DNA of 64,000 nt from Kofleriaceae bacterium. GTDB taxonomy: Bacteria > Myxococcota_A > Polyangia > Haliangiales > Haliangiaceae. Both the position numbers and the translations under genes were made by a program. The stretch is from NCBI GenBank assembly GCA_018057825.1, contig JAGPCY010000036.1, positions 5,261 through 69,260 of the forward strand, written 5' to 3'. Below are positions 9,027 through 17,900 of this stretch, piece after piece (positions within the stretch are counted from its first letter, which is position 1; each line of letters begins with the position of its first letter). Below the pieces are notes generated by a model that was given only the letters and a program-made list of their open reading frames with translations, was not told where the DNA came from and made no database searches.

Positions 9027-9749
9027 TCAGTAGGTCCCGGTGACGGTCATGACCAGGCGGACCGGGGCGGTGATCCCGGCCTGGGCGTAGGTCACCGGCA
9101 TGGTGAAGTTGCAGGCTGGAGCGCGGATATAGCTCGGCTGGGTCTCGGCCGCGGTGTTGGAGCCGGGGTAGAACGTGTTGCCGACGGTGCGGCCGTCGGG
9201 CGTGAAGACCTCGACGACGATCGTCGAGCCGGCCGGCGCGACCCCGGGCGGCGACAGATTGACCGGCACCAGGGTGTTCGACTGGGCGTCGGTCACGGTC
9301 ACCGACTGTCCGGCGATCTGGGTCAGGACCCCGGCCGGGAACGCGCCGGCCACGGTGTAGACCCGGACCTGGATCGTCTGCGAGCCGCCGACGCCGGTCG
9401 CGGTCTCGACGCCGACGTCGACCCGGGTGGCCGTGAACGCGGTGTTGACGCCGTGGTCGGCCAGGCGGAACGCGCGATAGAAGCTGTTCTCGGCGGTGTA
9501 GCCGGTGGTCTGGTTCGAGCAAGCGATCGTGTTGAGCGGGGTGATCGTCGTCGGGCCCTGGCTCAGCGTGATGGTCTGGATCGGGGGCGCGTCGATCGGC
9601 AGCGGCGCGTCGATCGGCATCGGCGGGGCGTCGATCGGCGCCACGCCATCGATGCGGGCGTCGATCGGATCGTCGTCCCCGTCACCCGAGACCGAGGCGG
9701 TCGCGCAGCCGGAGGCGGCGAGGGCGAGGACGAACCAGCGCAGGCGCAT
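9027..9749 (-). CDS. Secreted lipoprotein with 'IDAPP' repeats
   Basis: 240 residues. The ATG at 9749 gives a lipoprotein signal peptide with Cys in the lipobox (LALAASGC). An Asp/Pro-rich spacer follows with repeats of P-I-D-A-P (~residues 27-62), a type of linker common in secreted Kofleriaceae-like proteins (established pattern, recalled). The remaining ~175 residues are Thr/Val/Gly-rich beta structure (TRVDVGVETATG, VRVYTVAGAFPAG, VVVEVFTPDGRTVGNTFYPG), consistent with a beta-sandwich carbohydrate-binding or adhesion domain. An upstream in-frame extension to 10070 is antisense to the next gene and was not used. Confidence 0.75.
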   Translation of the reverse strand: MRLRWFVLALAASGCATASVSGDGDDDPIDARIDGVAPIDAPPMPIDAPLPIDAPPIQTITLSQGPTTITPLNTIACSNQTTGYTAENSFYRAFRLADHGVNTAFTATRVDVGVETATGVGGSQTIQVRVYTVAGAFPAGVLTQIAGQSVTVTDAQSNTLVPVNLSPPGVAPAGSTIVVEVFTPDGRTVGNTFYPGSNTAAETQPSYIRAPACNFTMPVTYAQAGITAPVRLVMTVTGTY

Positions 9750-9819
9750 GCCAGCGATCTTGCCCCGGCCGGGGCCTCCGGGGCAACGGTCTCGTCGGGC
9801 GGTCGCCGGGCCCGGCCGG

Positions 9820-10560
9820 TTAGACCGCCAGCGGCAGCCCGCGGGGCGCGAAGGCCGGCCCGGCGCGGACCGCGGCCTCAGCCGCCCGCAGATCGGCCGC
9901 GGTGTCGATCTCGATCGCGTAGGCCGAGCCCAGGTCGACCGCGGCCAAGCTGACGCCGCCGTCGATGACCCGCTGGATCGCCGCCTCGTAGTCGCGGTCG
10001 TCGGGGGCCAGGGCGGCGAACAGCGCGCGGCTGGTGGCCGCGGTGAAGCTGGCCAGTCCAACCGCCTCACCCAGCGCGCCGCGCGCCGGCAGGTCGCGCC
10101 CGATCGCTACTACCCGGTCGCCGTCGTCGACCATCACCTTGACCGCCTCGCCGTCGAGGGCGCCGACCGACCGGACCGCCACCGCGTCGAGCCCGGCCGC
10201 GAACAACCGGTCGATCGCGGCCGGCGCGAAGACCACGTCGCCGTCGCACAGGACGAAGGCCTCGCCGTCGACCACCGGTCGGGCCAGCGCCAGCGACGCG
10301 GCGGTGCCCGTCGCGGCGAAGGCCGGGTTGGCCACGAACTCGACCGCCAGCCCGGGGAACCAACGGCCGACGGCGGTCCGGATCTGATCGCCCAGGTGGC
10401 CGACCACCAGCGTGACGTGATCGACCCCGGCCTGGGCCAGCGTGGTGAGGCCGCGCCGAAGGATCGGCACGCCGTCGACCGGCACCAAGGCCTTGGGCGC
10501 CCGGGCGTTGTGCGGTCGGAGCCGCGGGTCGTCGCCGGCGGCGAGCAAGACGGCGCGCAT
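9820..10560 (-). CDS. Sugar/polyol-phosphate nucleotidyltransferase (NTP_transferase family)
   Basis: 246 residues. N-terminal signature VLLAAGDDPRLRPHNARAPKALVPV matches the nucleotidyltransferase G-x-x-RL...PK loop (nucleotide binding, catalytic Lys). The metal-binding Asp lies in LCDGDVVF. It would couple NTP to a sugar- or alcohol-phosphate. The divergent neighbour at 10800 encodes a CDP-alcohol phosphotransferase, so a cytidylyltransferase making the CDP-activated substrate, as inositol-1-phosphate cytidylyltransferase does in di-inositol-phosphate synthesis, is plausible (inference). The intergenic 230 bp carry no clear regulatory motif. Confidence 0.8.
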   Translation of the reverse strand: MRAVLLAAGDDPRLRPHNARAPKALVPVDGVPILRRGLTTLAQAGVDHVTLVVGHLGDQIRTAVGRWFPGLAVEFVANPAFAATGTAASLALARPVVDGEAFVLCDGDVVFAPAAIDRLFAAGLDAVAVRSVGALDGEAVKVMVDDGDRVVAIGRDLPARGALGEAVGLASFTAATSRALFAALAPDDRDYEAAIQRVIDGGVSLAAVDLGSAYAIEIDTAADLRAAEAAVRAGPAFAPRGLPLAV

Positions 10561-10779
10561 GTCGACCGGCCGTGCAAGCCGCGTGCAGAGGGAGCCGGCG
10601 GTCTGGGGCCGCGAGCTGCGGGCGCCGGTGTCGAGGATCTGTCACCTCGGGGCGCGGCCGGCCCAGGCGCTGGCGAAAACCTGTCACGTCGACGTGGTCG
10701 GGCCTACCAAACATCGCGCAGGTCGCCGGACCATCGTCGCCACCGACCGCGATCGCGACTTGCAGCGCGACCGTCACTC

Positions 10780-10784
10780 AGGAG
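10780..10784 (+). promoter_or_regulatory. Shine-Dalgarno AGGAG before two candidate starts
   Basis: AGGAG lies 6 nt before an in-frame TTG at 10791 and 15 nt before the ATG at 10800. The spacing favours TTG, the codon identity favours ATG. Confidence 0.5.
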
Positions 10785-10799
10785 ATACGTTTGCGGTCC

Positions 10800-12116
10800 A
10801 TGTCAGTCGCCGCCGTGGTCCTGGCCGATGCGCCAGGCGCCGATGCCGTGGTGCTCGGCCTGACGCTCGCCGAGCGCGCGCGTCGGGTCGTCGCCCGCGC
10901 CGGCGCGACCACCGTCCTGGTCGCCCGCGACCGCGCCGCGATCGCCGGGTTCTGGGCCAACGCCGGCGCCGAGCGCCTGCTGGTGGTCCGCGCCACCGAT
11001 CAGCTCGTCCACACGCCCCTGGTCGAGGGGTTGGTCGCCACAGCCTCGGAGCGCGCCGTCGCCGTCGCCCCGACGGAGCCCGCCGCCCCCGACGTCGCGC
11101 CGGGTGGCTACGCCGGGGCGCTCGTCGCGACCGGCCCGGCCGCCGCCGCCCTGGTCGCCGCCCTCACCGCCGGCGCCGACGATCGCGCGATCGCCGACGA
11201 GCTCCTCGCCGACGGCGCCGTCGCCATCGCCCACGGCGCGATCGCCCGCTACCCCGCCACCACCGCCGCCGAGCGCGCCGCCGCCGCCGATCACCTGGTC
11301 GCGATCATCCACAAGCATCAGGACAACGCGATCACGCGCTACCTGTATCGGCCGGTGTCGATCGCGTGCACGCGGCTCCTCGTGCGCACGCCGATCACGC
11401 CCAACCAGGTGTCGGCGGTGACCGCGGTGCTGGTCGTCCTCGGCTGCTGGCTGACCGCGCGCGGGTCCATGGGCTCGGCCATCGCCGGCACCGCGGTCAT
11501 GCTCCTGGCCGCCTACGTCGACTGCTGCGACGGTGAGATCGCGCGCCTGAAGCTCCTGTCCTCGCGTTTCGGCGCCTGGCTCGACACCGTCGTCGACGAG
11601 CTGTCCCAGGTCGCCTACGTCGTCGCCCTCGGCCTGCACGTCCGGCACTACTTCGGCGTCGGGTACCTCGGCGACCTCGGCTTCGATCCGTGGTGGCTGG
11701 CGATCGAGATCGGGGTCGTCACCTACGCGTGGTCGATCTACTGCGTGTACTGGAACATCGTCGTCCTGGTCGGCTCGGCCAACAGCCAGGACTACGTCGG
11801 CAAGTTCGAGCTCGCCGACGGCGGGCGCCCGGGCACCGTGCGCCTGCGGCCGGTCGTGGCCCAGGCCATCGTCTTGCCGCCGACCGCGCCGCGGATCGTG
11901 CGTTGGCTCGCCACCTACGCGCCCTACATGGTCCGCAAGGACTTCATCTCGTGGGCGGCCCTGGGCTTCGCGATCGCCCACTTGACCCAGATCGCCTTCG
12001 CGTTGCTCATCATCGGCGGCGTCATGACCGCCACCGTCGTCACGATCGACCACGTCCGGGCCCGCTTGCTCTTGTGGGAGATCCGCCGCCGCGAGCTGGT
12101 GCTGGTGCGGCCGTAG
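10800..12116 (+). CDS. CDP-alcohol phosphatidyltransferase with N-terminal NTase-like domain
   Basis: 438 residues from ATG 10800 (TTG 10791 would add three). Residues ~1-170 look like a degenerate nucleotidyltransferase/isomerase domain (VAAVVLADAPGADAVVLGL...). The C-terminal ~250 residues are a membrane CDP-alcohol phosphotransferase: the diagnostic motif runs from D244-G245 through A248-R249 and G258 to D262 and D266, inside DCCDGEIARLKLLSSRFGAW, with four to six hydrophobic helices around it. It displaces CMP from a CDP-alcohol with a second alcohol. The architecture recalls IPCT/DIPPS bifunctional enzymes, but here a separate divergent gene carries the intact nucleotidyltransferase, so the N-terminal domain may be vestigial or structural. 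Confidence 0.85.
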   Translation: MSVAAVVLADAPGADAVVLGLTLAERARRVVARAGATTVLVARDRAAIAGFWANAGAERLLVVRATDQLVHTPLVEGLVATASERAVAVAPTEPAAPDVAPGGYAGALVATGPAAAALVAALTAGADDRAIADELLADGAVAIAHGAIARYPATTAAERAAAADHLVAIIHKHQDNAITRYLYRPVSIACTRLLVRTPITPNQVSAVTAVLVVLGCWLTARGSMGSAIAGTAVMLLAAYVDCCDGEIARLKLLSSRFGAWLDTVVDELSQVAYVVALGLHVRHYFGVGYLGDLGFDPWWLAIEIGVVTYAWSIYCVYWNIVVLVGSANSQDYVGKFELADGGRPGTVRLRPVVAQAIVLPPTAPRIVRWLATYAPYMVRKDFISWAALGFAIAHLTQIAFALLIIGGVMTATVVTIDHVRARLLLWEIRRRELVLVRP

Positions 12117-12154
12117 CTGCGCCCGACTGGCTGTCGCGCGCGGCCGGCGCCGGG

Positions 12155-13258
12155 TCACATCGTGGGCCAGCCGCTCGGGGGCATGCCGGGTGAGCCGCCC
12201 GGCGGTGGTGGTGGCGGCGGCGAGATCTCTCCCGACAAGAGCGCCCCCGAGCAGTCATCGAAGCCATCGGCGGGCAGGACGTCGCCACACGGGCGAGCGC
12301 CCGGGCACACCGCTTCGCGGGCGACGGTCGCCGGCGAGCCGCAGGTCTGGGCCTGGCTCGGGCAGGTCCACAGCGGATAGCCCGCCACGTACGAGATGAG
12401 CTTGTAGAACTCCGATACCCGCTCGGGGTCGAGCCCGCGATCGACGCCGTGGGTGCCGAAGAACTCGGCGCGCGAGGTGCCCAGGGCCTTGCACGTCGAC
12501 TCGCACGAGCTCCGCTTGGCCGCCATCCAGCTCCCGGCGTAGGAGCTGACCCGGCCGTCGAGGTAGGTGCCACACTCCTCGGCGCGGTCGCGGGTGATGT
12601 CGAGCGGCGCGAAGGTGTGGCTGTCGTTGGCGGTCCAGCTCCACGCCAACTCCTCGCCGCCCCAGAAGCCGTGGTCGACGTAGCACTCGCAGGTCGCGCT
12701 GACGCCCACGCTGCGCACCTCGTCGAAGACCTGCCACAGCTCGAGCTTGGCGCGCGCGCCCTCGAGGGGGATCGGGCCGATCTCGGTGCCGGGATCGCCC
12801 GGGTCATCGCAGCCGTCGGTCGCCGCGGCGTAGACCTCGGTGAGCGTGAGCCCGGTCTGCGCGCCTTCGAAGCCGGCGAGTGCGAAGCACAGCCCGATAC
12901 CGGGACCCGTCTCGCTGAGCATCGCCGCGCACGCGGCGACCTCGAGCAGGGTCTTGAGCGTGCTCATGCCGGCGCCGGCGATGTCGGCGTCGGTCCGCCG
13001 CTCGTCGTGGCAGCGGCACTGGTCGCTGCCGTCCTCGCAGGCGTCGGTCCGGCCGATGCAATCGATCTTCTCGTGGACCTGCCGGGTGTAGATCGTCGCG
13101 TACGAGTGGTCGCCCGTGTAGATGACCTCGGGGAAGTGGTTGTACGAGCAGCGCGCGCCCTGGGGCGGGTCGACGTAGCTCTTGATCGGCGGCTCGGCCC
13201 AGGCGTGCGGCGCCAGCGCCGCGACCAGGCCGACCACCCACAGCGCCCGGCGGCTCAT
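12155..13258 (-). CDS. Secreted Cys-rich protein of unknown function
   Basis: 367 residues from the ATG at 13258. Signal peptide: RRALWVVGLVAALAPHAWA. The mature part has roughly twenty Cys, including CEDGSDQCRC and CECYVDHG, and ends in a poly-Pro/Gly tail ([12 protein letters not shown]). A central stretch, LLEVAACAAMLSETGPGIGL, is hydrophobic. I recognise no domain. Its start overlaps the stop of the upstream lipoprotein gene by 4 nt (ATGA), so the two are translationally coupled and probably act together in the periplasm or at the surface. Confidence 0.7.
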   Translation of the reverse strand: MSRRALWVVGLVAALAPHAWAEPPIKSYVDPPQGARCSYNHFPEVIYTGDHSYATIYTRQVHEKIDCIGRTDACEDGSDQCRCHDERRTDADIAGAGMSTLKTLLEVAACAAMLSETGPGIGLCFALAGFEGAQTGLTLTEVYAAATDGCDDPGDPGTEIGPIPLEGARAKLELWQVFDEVRSVGVSATCECYVDHGFWGGEELAWSWTANDSHTFAPLDITRDRAEECGTYLDGRVSSYAGSWMAAKRSSCESTCKALGTSRAEFFGTHGVDRGLDPERVSEFYKLISYVAGYPLWTCPSQAQTCGSPATVAREAVCPGARPCGDVLPADGFDDCSGALLSGEISPPPPPPPGGSPGMPPSGWPTM

Positions 13259-13830
13259 GGCGTCACCTTCCCGTCGAGGGTGGCCAGGATCGCGGCGCCG
13301 TCGTCGAGGGCGGCCAGGGCGGCGCGGTCGCCGCGGGTGACGTAGCGGGACCAGGCCGCGTTCTCGGCCCGGACCTGGGCGAGCTGGTCGCCCGGCGAGC
13401 ACGAGAAGATCGGCCCGAAGCCGAGCAGCGTGGTCGGGGCCTCTTCGCCGAGGACCGCGGCCACCTCGTCGCAGCCGACCCGCTCGATCACCGGGCTGCC
13501 GTCGGCGAACCGGGCGACCTCGCGCCCAGCCAGGTCGCGCGCGAACAGCTCGTCGAGGGCGGCGTGGACCTCGGTCGGGTAGCCGCGCTCGTCGAGCAGG
13601 GCGTGCAGGCGCGCCAGCTCGGCGCGGCGGGCGCGCAGCCGCTCCTCGGCGTGGAGGGCGTGGACGCGCGCGCGCTCGAGCTCGCGGGCGACCTGCGGCG
13701 TGCGGGCGTGGAGCGGCGGCAGCGTCGGCGCGCCGGCGGTCGTGTCCGCCGAGCCCGGGTCAGGGTCGGGCGGCAGCTCGACGGCGCACGCCGCCAGGGC
13801 ACAGGGCAAGATCCAGATCGACATCCTCAT
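13255..13830 (-). CDS. Small lipoprotein, helical, unknown function
   Basis: 191 residues. Lipobox LAAC at residues ~12-15 after MRMSIWILPCA. An Asp/Pro linker is followed by a charged helix (~45-85, 'ARELERARVHALHAEERL'), likely coiled coil, then a small domain with two Cys (VGCDEV, FSCSPGD). First gene of the two-gene unit with 12155-13258. A good Shine-Dalgarno (GGAGG, 6-nt spacing) decides the start. Confidence 0.7.
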   Translation of the reverse strand: MRMSIWILPCALAACAVELPPDPDPGSADTTAGAPTLPPLHARTPQVARELERARVHALHAEERLRARRAELARLHALLDERGYPTEVHAALDELFARDLAGREVARFADGSPVIERVGCDEVAAVLGEEAPTTLLGFGPIFSCSPGDQLAQVRAENAAWSRYVTRGDRAALAALDDGAAILATLDGKVTP

Positions 13831-13836
13831 CGCGGT

Positions 13837-13841
13837 CCTCC
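13837..13841 (-). promoter_or_regulatory. Shine-Dalgarno GGAGG for the 13830 start
   Basis: On the minus strand GGAGG ends 6 nt before the ATG at 13830. Confidence 0.6.
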
Positions 13842-14086
13842 GGGGAAGGCGCCGTCGTGGCGCGGTCGTGGCGCGCGAGGCGCGCCGGCGATCAGGGCTT
13901 CAGCACGCCCGGTGCCAGCGCGAAGTCCGCGTGTCGGCTGGCGGGCCGGCCGGGCGGCTGATCAGATCGTCGACGACCTGTCTCGATCGCGCACAAGTCG
14001 TCGCGCGCCCACTGCGTCGCCGTCGAGGGGGCGCTGGGCGCGCTTGGTCCTCCCGCCCGGGCCGGGTTGTTGCGATACTGGGGCGT

Positions 14087-14746
14087 ATGATCGACGTGGA
14101 TGCCCCCGTCGCCGACCTCGTGCTCGCCCACAGCGGCACCGCGATCGTGCTCGATCGCCGCCACATCGACTACTGCTGCGAGGGTCACCGGCCGCTGGCC
14201 CAGGTCATCGCCGAGCGCGGCCTCGATCGCGCGCAGCTCGTCGCCGAGCTGGCCCTCGCGATGCAGGCCCCCGACCCCGAGGCCGACCCGCGGACCGCGT
14301 CGACCGCGTCTCTGATCAGTCGGGCCCTGGCCCGGCAGCACCGCAACCTGCGGGCGTCGCTGGCGCTGCTCGAGCACCACGCCTTCACCGTCGTCAAAGA
14401 GCACGGCGCGCGGTTCCCCGCCGTCCGCACCCTGGCCAATGGCATCGGCGAGCTGGTCGGCCACATGCTCCCGCACCTCGACCGTGAGGAGGACGAGCTG
14501 TTCCCGGCGCTCCTCGAGCGCGCTCTCAGCGTCGAGCTGCGCGGCAAGCTCGGCACGATGTTCGACGAGCACCGCGACTTCACCCTGATGTTCCGGCGCC
14601 TGCGCGCCAGCACCAGCGACTACCGGCCACCCGACGGCGCCGACGACGAGGTGGTCGCGCTCTACGCCGGCGTCCACGAGCTCGAGGGCCTGGTCGCCCG
14701 CCACCACCACGTCGAGAACCACGTGCTCTTGCCGCGCTTTCGGTGA
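14087..14746 (+). CDS. ytfE: Iron-sulfur cluster repair di-iron protein (RIC/ScdA/YtfE)
   Basis: 219 residues, the usual family size. N-terminal ScdA_N (DUF542) domain with the double cysteine C30-C31 in HIDYCCEG. The hemerythrin-like domain holds the di-iron ligands: His in RQHRNLR and LLEHHAF, HMLPHLDREEDELFP, FDEHRDF and HHHVENHVLLPRF. The family repairs Fe-S clusters damaged by NO or peroxide in the cytoplasm. It starts at ATG 14087, 7 nt after a GATACT hexamer. It stands alone, with a hairpin at its stop codon. Confidence 0.93.
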   Translation: MIDVDAPVADLVLAHSGTAIVLDRRHIDYCCEGHRPLAQVIAERGLDRAQLVAELALAMQAPDPEADPRTASTASLISRALARQHRNLRASLALLEHHAFTVVKEHGARFPAVRTLANGIGELVGHMLPHLDREEDELFPALLERALSVELRGKLGTMFDEHRDFTLMFRRLRASTSDYRPPDGADDEVVALYAGVHELEGLVARHHHVENHVLLPRFR

Positions 14747-14760
14747 GCGCGAGCGCTCAC
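14743..14760 (+). terminator. Hairpin overlapping the ytfE stop codon
   Basis: GTGAGCG and CGCTCAC are perfect arms of 7 bp around a CGAG loop. The stem includes the TGA stop. No U-tract follows, so it could be a terminator or an mRNA 3'-end stabiliser. Confidence 0.4.
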
Positions 14761-14973
14761 TCGCGAGCTGGCATGAAGCGGGCCAGATAGCGATTCAGGC
14801 GCTCATCAGCAACACCTTTGGCGCCGAGGAGATCGCTTCCGCGAGGCTTGGGCGCTCCTCGCCCCCCCGAGGTTCACGTGCTCGCGAAGGTCATCCCGTA
14901 CACTCCGCTGCGGCCGCCGCGCTCGGCCCGCTGTCGACGGCCAGGATGAGAACTCTACTCTGTTCATTGATCT

Positions 14974-17900
14974 CTACTGCGACTCCCGCGCCTCTTCCGC
15001 GAGCCACGCTGCAGCGAGAAGCGTGTTCAGTAGGTCGGCGATATCGTCGATATTCTCTAGCAGCTCGTCGTCGACCTCCGCGGCGTCTGCGCACCGCGAC
15101 AGAAGCGCGCGAGCCGACGCAAGTCCCTCGTCGAGCTGATGGTGAATCCCGAGTGCTTCGAGACCGCGATCGCCGTCAAGCACTTCTCGCACCTTGGTCG
15201 CGAGGGCTGCGACTGCCGACCACCAGCGATGCCGGTAGCCGTCGTAGACGTCGATCCAGTAGGGTCCCTGGTAGGTCAATACGTCGTGGTCGCGATACAC
15301 GTGCAGTCGAATCTCGGCAACAGCCTGGACGGCTGCGCGCAGGTTGCCGATGCGTTGAGGAAGCGCCACTTCAGGGAGCCCCAGTGCCCGAAGGGTCTCC
15401 GTGGCTACTTCGGTCGGCATGACGTTCGGAAACGCTGCTTGGCCGCCGGTCATCAGGGTTAGGCTGTGAAGTCGGACGCCTGAGTTGAGTGGCCGCCCTG
15501 CCACGCAAATGACGATATGGAAGTGAGCCCAAATAGTGCTGTAAACAGCCTTGGAAATAGGCGATTGACGGCCACGTGTGTCACCGCGCAGTATGCCAAT
15601 AAAGTCGGCAAGTGCCTTGTCTACCGCCGAGAAGCTTGGCACTCGTAGTACTGCCCATAGGCCATGCCTGTCATCGACGCGATCTAGCAATGGTCGCAGC
15701 TCGATCTCGCTCCCCGCAGGAAGTTGACGCCGCGCCTGCTTTGTCAGCGCGCGGACCCGCTGCTTCGTCCAGTCCTCGAAGCGACGGATAGCTGCCTTTG
15801 TCGGCTCCGTCTCTCTTGTCTTCATCTCGTGCACAAAGAAGTGCCAGGCGTGATGTAGTTCAACGAGTTGCTGAATCTCGAAATCTGGCAGGGTCTCATG
15901 TGCTGACTCGACGGTACGCAGGGTCTGTTGACAGACGTGCATGAATCGCGAATGCAAGCGAACGAGTTCGACTATCTGAACATTCGCCTGCCCGGGCTCC
16001 TTGTCCAGCTTCTCTTGTTTGGCGAAGGCTTCGACGCTGGCGTGGCCCATTAGTCGGGCGGTCCCGTATGCAAGCGCGCGATCTGCAGATTCAAGAAAGC
16101 CCGCGAGAGTTTGGAAGTACTTGTTGGCGATCTCTACGAAAAGCGCTTCGGTTGCGCGCGGCCCCTTCTCTGCCGTGGTTGTTGCAGTTCGGTCGCCGCG
16201 GTCTTCGGTATCGCGAAAGCCCCACGGATCTACAGCGACGCGCGGCAGGTGAATGCGCTCTCTTAGGCGACGTGCCGCATGAACAAGCGGCGCAGTGCTC
16301 TCGTGAGACTCCCGGCGGAAGTGTGCCTGTATCTGTGACTTCGCGTGGAGAAGAGACTGGCGAGCAATGTTGATGCGCGCGACGATGTCTCGACGGAACT
16401 CCGGCCAGTCTGGAGTGCGCTTCGGCCAAAGCCTGATCTGCTGGAGGGCGCGGTTCATTCGGTCGCGCCAAGGCGCCGGGAAGTCTGTGTACTTGATGCC
16501 TGTCTTGTGAGTGTCGTCATACTCTGGAATGAGGCGCAGCATCCCGTAGCCCTTTGATCCTACTCTTGTTCGGCCGGGGTGTAGCAGTACCGCAATTCGT
16601 ATGCGCTCCAGCGTGAGGCGGTGTGCGGCCCCAGGATCCGGATCCCCAATCGGTAGTATAAAGTGTACTGTGATGAGTTCGCCATCTTCGCTGATGGAGA
16701 GTACGTCGTGCGTTCTTGCGAAGAAAACGATGAGCGCCTGCCGCATCCTTTCGAGGTCTGGGCTATCGGGAGCGAGACGATGGAGGCTATGAAAGACCAG
16801 TGCTGCACTTCCGATGGGAAGTCGGGTCGCTAGTGCAAGATCGAGAGGCGCTGGGAGTCGTGGGGCAAGCTCCCACTCCTTGCACCAGTAGGCGTACTCC
16901 GCGAGGCTCAGCCAGTCTTCTTCATTCTTCGGATCGCGGACGCCTTCGATTCGGGAGACAAGGGTTCGCGCCTTCGTGAAGGCGATCGGCGGCGGTGCTT
17001 TCGCTAGGAGTTCCACGCCACGGGCTCGTCCTGCGGCGCCGCCGCCAAACAGCGCAAACAGCTCCAGGAGTGGTTCTGCGGTCGAGTCGCTATCGGTCCC
17101 GAAGGCGTGGCTAAGGAGAAGTCCGACGCCAAACATGCCGAATTGGTCGCCCTCGGCGAGCACGCCGGCGTTTGCCTCGAGATGCACGCGAAGGTCTAGC
17201 CACAAAAGCGCCCTCAATGCGCCGCCGATGCCGCGCCACGTGCTGAGACGCCTCTGCAGAACTCGTTCGCATGCCGACTCCACAAAGTCGGTATGTCCGA
17301 TGAAGAGCCCAAGTAGCAAAGTCTCGGTGTCGCCATCCGCCACGGTCTCGACCGCAAGCGCCGCAGCGCGCTCCCAAGGCGCGAACAATGGGTCGCTCAT
17401 CAGTTGCACGAGATGCGCGGAGCGTACGGGATGCAGTCCCTCCACCAGGTCGTCGTCTGCGGCCCGCACGAGGTACTCGTCCTGAAGTCGCCGGAGGGTG
17501 AGGCGTGGAGCAGTCAGTCCACAGGCGCGAGCCAATGCGGTGAGTTCGAGGCGTGCTCCGTACGCGCCGGCGCAGACGATGGCCTGAAGAAATAGCGACT
17601 CCTCTGCGCTTTGTTCGCGCACAAGGCGCTGCACTTGTTCGTCAAGGCGCATTGCGAGCGTCTTGTGCTGGGAGACCAGAAATGTAAACTCAAGGAGCGG
17701 GCCTGCGCCGCCGAAGACGCGCCAGGCTTCGGTGAAGTTTGGGTAGCGTGCCACGCCGCGTTGAGCCATGGAGTCGAAGAGGCTTCGCGCTTCGGTCTCG
17801 TCAAGGTTCAGTGGTAGGGTGGCCGCAGCTACTTGGATGAGTAGTGCGCGGACGGCATTCCAGTCCTCGTCTCGAATTGTGACAAGTGTGTGTGCCAATG

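Noticed and set aside
9750..10070. 107-residue N-terminal extension of the IDAPP lipoprotein
   Set aside because: It is antisense to the nucleotidyltransferase gene and would bury the lipoprotein signal peptide.
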